Assembly (NCBI GenBank): GCA_964513745.1
Contig: CAZEOK010000081.1
Span: forward strand, 1-14,300
Direction of reading: 5' to 3'
Source: DATDCY01 sp964513745
GTDB taxonomy: Bacteria; JAUVQV01; DATDCY01
Length of the DNA stretch: 14,300 nt
The position numbers were made by a program, and so were the translations under genes. The first letter of the stretch is position 1. The number at the start of each line of letters is the position of its first letter. Positions 5,847 through 12,453 of this stretch are shown piece after piece. The notes below the pieces were generated by a model. It did not search any database. It saw nothing but the letters and a program-made list of their open reading frames with translations, and was not told where the DNA came from.

Positions 5847-8639
5847 TCAAGCCCGCCCGCCATCCGCGACTCCTGCGCCGATCACGGCCAGTGCACCCGC
5901 GCAGCGCGGGCAGACATCCGCATGCGACGGGTCCTCGCCGATGCGGGTCGACCAGCACCAGCAGCGGGAACACTTGACGCCGGGAGCGCGCGCGACGGTC
6001 ACGACCGGCACCGCTCCAGTTGCGGCATCCTCGTGCCACTCGACGGCCGAGACGATGAAGACCTCCTTGAGCTGGTCGCCGAAACCTGCCAGAAACGAGC
6101 AGGTCGCGGCGTCGGCGGTTATGCTCACCGCAGCCTCGAGCGACTTGCCGATCTCCCCCTTGGCGCTCTCGAGCGCCTTGTTCACCAGGCGGCGCACCTC
6201 GATCAGGCGCCCCCAGCGCGAGAGCAGATCGTCCGCGCCCGCCAGCGGGACAGTCGGGCTGAATGTCTCGAAAAACACGCTCTCCCCCTTGGCGGGCCGC
6301 GCGGGCATCTCCTGCCAGATCTCTTCCGCCGTGAACGACAGTATGGGTGCCATCAGAACGACCAGGGACTCCAGTATCCGGTGCAGCACCGTCTGCGAGG
6401 CCCGCCGTGCGGGATCGTCGGGAGCGAGGACGTAGAGCCTGTCCTTGAGCACGTCGAGATAGAACGCGGACAGATCGACCGAGCAGAAGTTCAACAGCGT
6501 GTGATAGACAAGGTGGAACTGGCAGTCGCGGTAGGCGTCCAGGACCCTCTGCTCGAGCTGCGCCAGGCGCGCGAGCGCCCAGCGGTCGATCTCGGGGAGC
6601 GACTCCGGCGCGACGGCGTGGCGCGCCGGCTCGAAGTCCGCCAAATTGCCCAGCAGAAAGCGCGCCGTGTTGCGGATGCGGAAGTAGGCCTCAGCGAGAC
6701 GCTTGAGAATTTCCTGCGAAATGCGGATGTCGTTCGTGTAGTCCTCGGCGGAGACCCAGAGCCGGAGTATCTCCGCGCCGTACTGCTTGATGATCTCCTG
6801 GGGCGCGATGACGTTGCCGACCGACTTGGACATCTTTTTCCCGGTCGCGTCCACGACAAACCCGTGGGTCAACACGCTGCGATACGGCGCCCCGCCATGG
6901 GTGGCGACCCCGGTGAGCAGCGCGCTGTGGAACCAGCCGCGGTGCTGGTCGGAGCCCTCGAGATAAAGATCGGCCGGCCAGGAAAGCCCGGGGCGGCCCT
7001 CGAGAACCGCGGCGTGGCTGACTCCCGAGTCGAACCAGACGTCGAGGATGTCGGTCTCCTTGCGCAGGCGCTTTCCCCCGCAATCGGGGCAGAGCGTCCC
7101 TGCGGGAGCGATCTCGCCGAGTTCGACGTCGAACCAGAAGTCCGCGCCCTCGGTTGCGACGCGGGAGGCCACCCGCTCGAAGATCTCGGGCGTGGCGACC
7201 ACGCCGCCGCAGTCCTCGCAGAGCAGGACGGTGATTGGCACCCCCCAGGAGCGCTGGCGGGAGATGCACCAGTCGGGACGGTGGGCGATCATGCCCGCGA
7301 TGCGCTCGCGCCCCCAGGCGGGGATCCAGCGCACGCGATCGATCTGCTCGAGAGCCGCCGCGCGCAGCCCCCCCTGCTCCATCGAGATGAACCACTGGCT
7401 GGTGGCCCGGAAGATCACCGGGTGCTTGCAGCGCCAACAGTGGGGGTAGCTGTGGGTGACCTGCCCCTCGCGCAGCAGGTTCCCGGCATCGCGGATGGCC
7501 GCCACCACGACGGGGTTGGCGTCGAACACCTTCAGTCCGGCAACGCGTTCGACATCGTCGGCAAACCGTCCGCGGTCATCGACCGGGCTGTAGACGTCGA
7601 TGCCGTAGCGCTGACCGACCACGTAGTCCTCCTGCCCATGCCCCGGCGCGGTGTGAACCAGGCCGGACCCTGCCTCGAGAGTCACGTGATCGCCGAGGAC
7701 GAATCGTGACTCGCGCCCGAGGTACGGGTGACGGGCGGTGAGACCCTCGAGGTCGGCGCCGCGCACCTCGCGCACGATGACCCAGTCCGCACGGCCTGCA
7801 TCCTTCATCACTGCGGTGGCCAGATCCTTCGCGACGAGATAATACTCATCGCCGCAATCGATGATTGCATAGGTGAAATCCGGGTGCGCTGAAATGGCGA
7901 GATTCGCCGGGATCGTCCAGGGAGTGGTGGTCCAGATGACCGCGAAGGCTGCCCGGGCCGGCAGGCCGGAAGCCACCGATTCCCAGCCGCCGACGATGGG
8001 GAATCTCACAAGTATGGAGGGAGATTTCTTCTCCTCGTATTCGACTTCGGCTTCAGCGAGCGCCGTCCGGCAGGAGATGCACCAGTGAACAGGCTTGTGC
8101 CCGCGATAGACGCGGCCGTCGGCAAAGCACTTTCCGAGTTCGCGGACGATCGCGGCCTGGTAAGGATAGGACATGGTCAGGTACGGGGATTCCCAATCAC
8201 CAAGCACGCCCAGGCGCTTGAACTCGGCCCGCTGGATATCTATGTACCCCTCAGCGTACTTGCGGCACTCCTTGCGAAACTGCGAGGTGCCGATCTCCTT
8301 CTTTTTCTGCCCCAGCAGTTTGTCCACCTGCAGCTCGATCGGCAGGCCGTGACAGTCCCATCCCGGGATATATGGAGCATAATATCCTTCTATATTTCTT
8401 GATTTTACAACAATATCCTTGAGAATCTTATTGAGAGTGTGGCCCATGTGGATATGCCCATTGGCATAGGGGGGGCCATCATGGAGAATATAGGTGGGGC
8501 GGCCGGAGCGCTGTTTGAGCAGCGCGCGATAAACGTCCCGCGACTCCCAGAATGCAAGCATCTTCGGCTCGCGGCGCGTCAGTTCGGCTTTCATCGGGAA
8601 TGCCGTCCGTGGCAAATTCAAGGTTGTCTTATAGTCCAT
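5847..8639 (-). CDS. ileS: isoleucyl-tRNA synthetase
   Basis: 930 residues, full length for the bacterial enzyme. It charges tRNA-Ile with isoleucine in the cytoplasm. The class I signatures are complete: PPYANGHIHMGH with HxGH at 64-67, and KMSKS at 602-606. The CP1 editing domain carries WTTTPWTIPANLA, and WFDSGVSH precedes the KMSKS loop. The C-terminal zinc finger has Cys890, 893, 910 and 913 (CSRCW...CPRC). ATG 8639 is preceded by GGAGAGGGG. It is the first gene of a five-gene minus-strand run and has its own promoter at 8688-8716. The usual lspA partner is absent. Codons for residues 68-90, right after HxGH, are unusually AT-rich. Confidence 0.98.
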   Translation of the reverse strand: MDYKTTLNLPRTAFPMKAELTRREPKMLAFWESRDVYRALLKQRSGRPTYILHDGPPYANGHIHMGHTLNKILKDIVVKSRNIEGYYAPYIPGWDCHGLPIELQVDKLLGQKKKEIGTSQFRKECRKYAEGYIDIQRAEFKRLGVLGDWESPYLTMSYPYQAAIVRELGKCFADGRVYRGHKPVHWCISCRTALAEAEVEYEEKKSPSILVRFPIVGGWESVASGLPARAAFAVIWTTTPWTIPANLAISAHPDFTYAIIDCGDEYYLVAKDLATAVMKDAGRADWVIVREVRGADLEGLTARHPYLGRESRFVLGDHVTLEAGSGLVHTAPGHGQEDYVVGQRYGIDVYSPVDDRGRFADDVERVAGLKVFDANPVVVAAIRDAGNLLREGQVTHSYPHCWRCKHPVIFRATSQWFISMEQGGLRAAALEQIDRVRWIPAWGRERIAGMIAHRPDWCISRQRSWGVPITVLLCEDCGGVVATPEIFERVASRVATEGADFWFDVELGEIAPAGTLCPDCGGKRLRKETDILDVWFDSGVSHAAVLEGRPGLSWPADLYLEGSDQHRGWFHSALLTGVATHGGAPYRSVLTHGFVVDATGKKMSKSVGNVIAPQEIIKQYGAEILRLWVSAEDYTNDIRISQEILKRLAEAYFRIRNTARFLLGNLADFEPARHAVAPESLPEIDRWALARLAQLEQRVLDAYRDCQFHLVYHTLLNFCSVDLSAFYLDVLKDRLYVLAPDDPARRASQTVLHRILESLVVLMAPILSFTAEEIWQEMPARPAKGESVFFETFSPTVPLAGADDLLSRWGRLIEVRRLVNKALESAKGEIGKSLEAAVSITADAATCSFLAGFGDQLKEVFIVSAVEWHEDAATGAVPVVTVARAPGVKCSRCWCWSTRIGEDPSHADVCPRCAGALAVIGAGVADGGRA

Positions 8640-8687
8640 CGGTTCACCCCTCTCCGGACCGGTTCACGCAACGGGAACTGAGCGGTT

Positions 8688-8716
8688 TTAATACCCCAAT
8701 CAGGCTGAAATGTCAA
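8688..8716 (-). promoter_or_regulatory. sigma70-type promoter of ileS
   Basis: On the minus strand a perfect TTGACA (8716-8711) and TATTAA (8693-8688) are separated by 17 bases, with an AT-rich stretch just upstream (8717-8730). The start is predicted near 8681, giving a leader of about 41 nt, too short for a T-box. An 8-bp direct repeat CGGTTCAC (plus-strand reading) at 8640-8647 and 8660-8667 flanks the ribosome binding site in this leader. Confidence 0.7.
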
Positions 8717-8867
8717 AGTAATATAAGGTGTTGTGAGACCGTCTGGAGAAAGAGTACACTGCTGCTCATGGACTCGACCGCTACTGCCGACCCTATGGGC
8801 AGCCCCATGTTTTCAACACGACATCTTCACGGTCAGACCAGAGATCACGCAGTAACGAGAGCCCTGG

Positions 8868-8881
8868 TTACTCATGAGTAA
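8868..8881. repeat. 14-bp perfect palindrome over a start codon, with an extra half-site
   Basis: TTACTCATGAGTAA is identical to its reverse complement and is centred on the ATG at 8874. A further inverted copy of the arm, AGTAAC at 8851-8856, can pair with GTTACT at 8867-8872 across a 10-nt gap. It could be an operator or a pair of mutually exclusive RNA hairpins at the start site. Confidence 0.6.
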
Positions 8882-9122
8882 TAAAGAAATATTACGAATA
8901 CTTAGCCCACTCCTGTTCTTTCTCGCCCATGTCGTGTATCTCATCTTTTGGAGCCAAGACCCATTTCTGAAAAAGTGGATCGACGGTTGTTTCACGTTCT
9001 TTCTAGCGCTGGTCCTGTGCAACATCATCCGCGCGCGCGTTGCCTCTTCGCAGGATACCGGCGACAAAGGTCTTCCCGCGAGCAACGATCCGGGCGAACC
9101 TGGGGGGAATTGCGATCCGTGA
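8874..9122 (+). CDS. small predicted membrane protein, unknown function
   Basis: 82 residues, no family recognised. Two hydrophobic stretches (about 9-26, LSPLLFFLAHVVYLIFW region, and 36-52) look like a hairpin of two membrane helices. A hydrophilic Gly/Asp/Pro-rich tail follows. The first part is less GC-rich than its neighbours, while the tail is GC-rich. There is no convincing Shine-Dalgarno sequence; instead the ATG sits at the centre of a perfect 14-bp palindrome. A possible divergent promoter (TTGTGA 8731-8736, TACACT 8755-8760, 18-base spacer) lies upstream. Coherent membrane topology argues for a real gene, the missing ribosome binding site argues against. Confidence 0.5.
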   Translation: MSNKEILRILSPLLFFLAHVVYLIFWSQDPFLKKWIDGCFTFFLALVLCNIIRARVASSQDTGDKGLPASNDPGEPGGNCDP

Positions 9123-9448
9123 GCCCGGCCATGCTCCGCTAGTCGCACACATTGTTCGCTCCCTGGTACGACTGCATGACCGGGTCCGCCACCCGTGCGG
9201 CCCTCAGGGAAAGCCTGTTACGGCTGGGTCCGGAGCACGATCACGATCTGGTGCTTTGCGGGGCGGAGAGCGGGCACCCATCCGCCGACTTTTCTATGTC
9301 TTCCTCGCCCCCTTTCTGACGCGAATGGACGTGATTTTCGCGGAGATGCCGTCAACGGTCCCCTGGGGCTGTTTCCTGGACGCGGCATCCGTACCGGCAT
9401 GAAACTCCCTGTGGTGAAAGGAGTAATAATCAACAGGAGGATGCGGTC
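9123..9448. other. 326-bp stretch without a supported gene
   Basis: Short frames exist (for example 9176-9319, 47 codons with fairly GC-rich third positions), but none has a ribosome binding site or recognisable domain. I looked for a c-di-GMP riboswitch ahead of the GGDEF gene and did not find its conserved core. The only clear signal is the ribosome binding site AGGAGG at 9435-9440, 8 bases before the ATG at 9449. A decayed gene or an unrecognised leader is possible. Confidence 0.5.
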
Positions 9449-10333
9449 ATGGCGACGCACGAGAATCGGGGCCGGGGCCGGGTGTTGCTGGTCGAAGACG
9501 CAGACCTGCTTCGCTGGTCCATCGAACGCTACCTGACCAAGCGCGGTTTCACGGTGGAGTCCGTCAGGGACGGCGCCGAAGCGATCGCGAGAGTGGGCGG
9601 CATTGCCTACGACGTGATCGTCACCGATCTGGCGGTGTGCGGTGTTGACGGCTTGGCCATCGCCGCGGAAGCACGCCGCGTGCGCACCGAAACCCAGGTG
9701 GTGATCATCACCGGTCAGGGTTCCAAGGACACCATCCTGCAGGCCCTGCGCCAGGGCGTCGCCGACTACATCGAGAAGCCGTTCGACCTGGAGCTGCTGC
9801 TGTTGACCGTCGAGAAGGCGCTCGAAAAGACCCTCATCCTTCGCGAGCTGGTGCAACTCGCGCGGACAGACGGGCTCACGGGTCTCTTCAACCAGCGGCA
9901 TTTCTACACCGTGCTGGACGCCGAGATCAACCGGGCGCGCCGTCAGAGCCGCTCGCTCTCGCTGCTGCTCGTCGACGTGGACGACTTCAAGAACTACAAC
10001 GATCGCTTCGGCCACCTTGCCGGCGACGCCGCCCTCGCACGCATCGCCACCTGCTTGAAGAAAGCTTGCCGCCGGGACATCGACAGCGCGTACCGCTACG
10101 GCGGCGACGAATTCGTCCTGGTGCTTCCGGAGGCGGACCGGGGGACGGCCGAAGGCATCGCGGGACGGGTGCGCTCGCTTCTCGGCGAGGAGGGGATCGC
10201 GCTGACCGTCTCCATCGGCATCGCGGGGTTGCGCGACGGCCTGGACCTCAAGGCGTTCATTCGCGAAGCGGACGAGGCGATGTATCGCGACAAGAACGTT
10301 GCCGACCACAGCGCCATGCCGCACGCAAGCTAG
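9449..10333 (+). CDS. response regulator with GGDEF domain (diguanylate cyclase)
   Basis: 294 residues, cytoplasmic. Residues 10-127 are a receiver domain with the acidic pocket Glu16/Asp17, phospho-acceptor Asp60 (VIVTDLA), Thr88 and Lys110 (IEKPF). A short helical linker leads to a GGDEF domain from about residue 139 (TDGLTGLFNQRHF) to 287. The active-site loop RYGGDEFVLVLP is canonical (GGDEF at 218-222), and the inhibitory site RDID (209-212) lies exactly five residues before it. It should therefore make c-di-GMP from two GTP and be product-inhibited. Phosphorylation by an unknown kinase would control it, as in PleD/WspR-type proteins. ATG 9449 has a strong AGGAGG. No cognate kinase is adjacent; the kinase starting at 13442 is a possible partner. 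Confidence 0.95.
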   Translation: MATHENRGRGRVLLVEDADLLRWSIERYLTKRGFTVESVRDGAEAIARVGGIAYDVIVTDLAVCGVDGLAIAAEARRVRTETQVVIITGQGSKDTILQALRQGVADYIEKPFDLELLLLTVEKALEKTLILRELVQLARTDGLTGLFNQRHFYTVLDAEINRARRQSRSLSLLLVDVDDFKNYNDRFGHLAGDAALARIATCLKKACRRDIDSAYRYGGDEFVLVLPEADRGTAEGIAGRVRSLLGEEGIALTVSIGIAGLRDGLDLKAFIREADEAMYRDKNVADHSAMPHAS

Positions 10334-10340
10334 CGACTGC

Positions 10341-10373
10341 AGCGCGGGCGCCTTGTCTCCGCGCGCGCTTTTC
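10341..10373 (+). terminator. terminator-like hairpin after the GGDEF gene
   Basis: AGCGCG (10341-10346) can pair with CGCGCT (10364-10369), with a few extra inner GC pairs, followed by TTTTCTCT. It starts 8 bases after the GGDEF stop codon and overlaps the -35 and spacer of the next gene's promoter. The stem is short, so confidence is moderate. Confidence 0.45.
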
Positions 10374-10381
10374 TCTACAAT
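10353..10381 (+). promoter_or_regulatory. promoter of the dtxR-like gene, predicted leaderless
   Basis: TTGTCT (10353-10358, 4 of 6) and TACAAT (10376-10381, 5 of 6) have a 17-base spacer. The expected transcription start, 10388, is one base before ATG 10389, and no Shine-Dalgarno sequence is present. This supports a leaderless mRNA. No DtxR- or Fur-box-like palindrome is obvious here. Confidence 0.5.
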
Positions 10382-10388
10382 CCCGTCC

Positions 10389-11066
10389 ATGCCCGAGAAT
10401 CACCATCAGCCGCATTCCCGCTCTATCGAGGAAGCTCTCGAAGGGCTCTGGTCCGCGCGCGAGCTGGGCAAGGAACAGCTCGCCGCCATCCAGGAAGTGA
10501 CCAAGATCCCGCTCGACCCCGGCCTCGTCGCCGAGCTGACCGGCCAGGGACTGGTGCGGGCGGATGCCGACCGTCTCCTGCTAACCCCCGCGGGCGAAGA
10601 GGCGGCGCGTCAGGTCATCCGACGCCACCGGCTCGCGGAGCGGTTGCTCCACGACATCCTCAACATGTCTGTCGAGGCCACCGAGGAGAGCGCCTGCGAG
10701 TTCGAGCACATGCTCGCCGACCAGGTCACCGAGAGCATCTGCACGCTGCTCGGCCACCCGCGCGAGTGCCCGCACGGCTCGCCGATCCCCGAGGGGCGCT
10801 GCTGCCGCGAGGCGCGTCAGAGCGTCGAGAGCCTCGTGGTGCCTCTGGTGCGCCTGGCTGCCGGCGAGGAAGGAAGGGTCGCCTACCTGAGCTCGGCCTC
10901 GCCCGCGCGCCTGCACAAGCTCATGGCGTTCGGGATAGCGCCGGGGATGCGGGTCAAGGTCCACCAGCACTACCCGACCATGGTCATTCAGTGCGAGCAC
11001 ACGCAGCTCGCCATGGAACAAGAAATCGCGCGGGACATCCACGTCTGGCGCGAGAGCAAGGCCTGA
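10389..11066 (+). CDS. DtxR/MntR-family metal-dependent regulator with FeoA domain
   Basis: 225 residues. An N-terminal winged helix-turn-helix region (11-75) is followed by the metal-binding and dimerisation domain with RRHRLAERLL (His80, Glu84) and ACEFEH (Cys103, Glu106, His107). A CPHGSPIP...RCC segment (127-139) comes next. An SH3-like FeoA domain (about 160-218) reads GRVAYLSS...LHKLMAFGIAPGMRVKV. It should be a cytoplasmic iron- or manganese-responsive regulator. Two oddities are visible. The recognition-helix region (KIPLDPGLVAEL) is shorter and unlike the usual SxxTVSxxVxRM. Metal positions are mixed, with Glu15/Glu18 aligning with the MntR acids while Cys103 is DtxR-like. ATG 10389 is preferred over an in-frame ATG at 10299 inside the GGDEF gene. 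It leads an apparent operon with the creatininase gene, 30 bases downstream. Confidence 0.9.
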   Translation: MPENHHQPHSRSIEEALEGLWSARELGKEQLAAIQEVTKIPLDPGLVAELTGQGLVRADADRLLLTPAGEEAARQVIRRHRLAERLLHDILNMSVEATEESACEFEHMLADQVTESICTLLGHPRECPHGSPIPEGRCCREARQSVESLVVPLVRLAAGEEGRVAYLSSASPARLHKLMAFGIAPGMRVKVHQHYPTMVIQCEHTQLAMEQEIARDIHVWRESKA

Positions 11067-11079
11067 AGCCGTGAGGCCT
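11059..11079 (+). repeat. short hairpin spanning the dtxR-like stop codon
   Basis: AGGCCT occurs at 11059-11064 and 11074-11079, separated by 9 bases. It can form a 6-bp stem between the regulator and creatininase genes. It lacks a T tract, so it is not a terminator and may only modulate the operon mRNA. Confidence 0.35.
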
Positions 11080-11096
11080 CTGCCCGCGGGAGCGCG

Positions 11097-11852
11097 ATGA
11101 TCGTCGAAGACGTCACGATGCCCGAGTACGAGTCCGGGGTGCGAACGTCGCAGACCGTCATCATCCCGTTCGGCTCACTCGAAGAGCACGGTGCGCACCT
11201 GCCGCTGTGCACCGACACCCTGCAGGTGGTCGAGGTCTGCCGCCGCGTCGCCGAGCGCACCGGCGCGCACCTCGCTCCCGCGATTCCCTACGGGGTCTGC
11301 CGCAGCACGCGCAACCACCCGGGCACGGTCGGCATCAGCACGGCGACGCTGCGGGCGATCGCGATTGATCTCGTGCGCGACTTCCACCGCCACGGCATGC
11401 GCTCGTTCGTTGTCATCTCCGGCCACGCCGGCAAAACGCACGTGCTGACGCTCGTGGACGCCGGCGAGCAGCTCCTCGACGAGTTGCCTGACATCAGCAT
11501 CAGCGTGATCTCGGAGTACAACGAGATCCAGGAGGCTGGAAAAGCGCTCGTCGAGGCCGAGGACGACTCGCACGCCGGGGAGATCGAGACCTCCCGCGTC
11601 ATGTTCCTGCGCCCGGAGCTGGTCAAGGGCACCTCCCCCGCCGAATGGCCGGACATACCCGACGCGCGCCTCGTGCGTGACAAGCGCCGGCACTGGCGCG
11701 GCGGTGTCTGGGGCGACCCGTCGAAGGCGAGCGTGGAAAAAGGCCGGCGGCTCACCGAGATCGCGGTCGAGCGGGTGGCCGAGCTGATCCGCGAGCTCGA
11801 GGACTACCGCGAGACAACCGGCGATGCCGCCGCCCCGACAGCGGAGCGGTGA
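11097..11852 (+). CDS. creatininase-family metal-dependent amidohydrolase
   Basis: 251 residues. The metal-binding motif GSLEEHGAHLPLCTD carries Glu29, His31 and Asp40, matching the Glu34/His36/Asp45 ligands of creatininase by offset. Later motifs are the family SGHAG (about residues 108-112) and DSHAGEIETS with the second metal Glu. The family includes creatinine amidohydrolase, the mycofactocin peptidase MftE and FAPy deformylase, so the substrate cannot be assigned. I see no mycofactocin precursor or radical-SAM gene nearby. Length is typical and no signal peptide is present. ATG 11097 follows GGGAG by 5-6 bases. Its TGA overlaps the next ATG by one base (TGATG), so the pair should be translationally coupled. 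Its position after a metal-sensing regulator suggests metal- or stress-linked expression (inference). Confidence 0.92.
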   Translation: MIVEDVTMPEYESGVRTSQTVIIPFGSLEEHGAHLPLCTDTLQVVEVCRRVAERTGAHLAPAIPYGVCRSTRNHPGTVGISTATLRAIAIDLVRDFHRHGMRSFVVISGHAGKTHVLTLVDAGEQLLDELPDISISVISEYNEIQEAGKALVEAEDDSHAGEIETSRVMFLRPELVKGTSPAEWPDIPDARLVRDKRRHWRGGVWGDPSKASVEKGRRLTEIAVERVAELIRELEDYRETTGDAAAPTAER

Positions 11853-12442
11853 TGGCATTCCAATTCTGCTGGGAGCACCACGGCTGCACCCGCGAGTGCC
11901 GGGTGCGCGACCGGCAGGTTCTCTTCTGCTGGCGCGCTGCGGTCAGCGAGGGGCGCAAGACGGCGGCTGAGTGCGAAGCCTGCAGCTACCGCCGGCGCTG
12001 GGCGACCGGCGAGCTCTCCACCGCGGATTTCTCCCGGGAACGTGACCGGCGGCTGCGCCCGCGCCAGACACGGCGGGTGCTCGTGGTCGATGACGAACCG
12101 AACATCCTTTTCGCCCTCGAGGAAACGGTGCGCGACCTGGGCTTCGATTGCATCGCGGCCTGCGAGGGCGAGGATGCGCTCATCATCGCCCGGGGGGTGC
12201 GCCCCGACCTGATCATCACGGATGTCATCATGCCGGGGCTCAACGGCTATGAGCTCTGCGAGAAACTCAAGGCCGACCCGGCGACGAACTCGATCCCGGT
12301 GGTCATGGTCACCGTGCGCGCCGGCGATCGGGACAAGAAGCAAGGCTCAGCGGCAGGTGCGGACGCCTATCTCGTCAAACCCTTCCACCTCACGGACCTG
12401 AAGGAAATCATCGACAAGCTCCTGCCGCCACGCCAGGCCTGA
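11852..12442 (+). CDS. two-CW cysteine module fused to a receiver domain
   Basis: 196 residues. The N-terminal 50 residues carry CW at 6-7, Cys12, Cys16, CW at 26-27 and a closing Cys41-x2-Cys44. This resembles the 'two-CW' cysteine domain found in deltaproteobacterial signalling proteins and probably binds a metal. After a charged linker (51-73), residues 74-196 form a receiver domain: Asp80/Asp81, phospho-acceptor Asp124 (LIITDVIMPG), Thr154 and Lys176 (YLVKPF). No output domain follows, so it acts through protein contact or as a phosphate sink. I chose ATG 11852 over GTG 11849 because GGAG at 11843-11846 gives a 5-base spacing. The start overlaps the creatininase stop. A metal- or redox-responsive receiver is the likely design, but that is inference. 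Confidence 0.9.
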   Translation: MAFQFCWEHHGCTRECRVRDRQVLFCWRAAVSEGRKTAAECEACSYRRRWATGELSTADFSRERDRRLRPRQTRRVLVVDDEPNILFALEETVRDLGFDCIAACEGEDALIIARGVRPDLIITDVIMPGLNGYELCEKLKADPATNSIPVVMVTVRAGDRDKKQGSAAGADAYLVKPFHLTDLKEIIDKLLPPRQA

Positions 12443-12450
12443 TCGGCCTG
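12434..12450. terminator. small hairpin between convergent genes
   Basis: CAGGCC (12434-12439) and GGCCTG (12445-12450) form a 6-bp stem whose loop contains the receiver gene's stop codon. It sits at the meeting point with the convergent HEAT-repeat gene. No T tract follows on either strand, so it is at most a weak bidirectional terminator. Confidence 0.3.
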
Positions 12451-12453
12451 CGG

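Noticed and set aside
5835..7709. Open frame of 624 codons on the plus strand opposite ileS
   Set aside because: It lies wholly antisense to a clear isoleucyl-tRNA synthetase. Long antisense frames are expected in GC-rich genes with biased third positions, and the translation shows no recognisable domain and no ribosome binding site.
8640..8687. T-box leader for ileS
   Set aside because: The predicted leader is only about 41 nt, with no specifier stem or antiterminator; T-boxes are much longer.
9160..9180. Sigma54-like element near TGGTACGACTGCAT
   Set aside because: The GG and GC pairs are 7 bases apart, not the required 10.
9176..9319. 47-codon frame starting MTGSATRAALRESLL
   Set aside because: Codon use is plausible, but there is no ribosome binding site and no family match. 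It could be a relic of a gene, not enough to call.
9123..9448. c-di-GMP (GEMM) riboswitch ahead of the GGDEF gene
   Set aside because: The conserved GEMM core with its ACGCAAAGCC-like segment is not found in this stretch.
9218..10390. Open frame of 390 codons on the minus strand opposite the REC-GGDEF gene
   Set aside because: It is antisense to a protein with complete receiver and GGDEF motifs; its composition is a mirror of that gene's codons.
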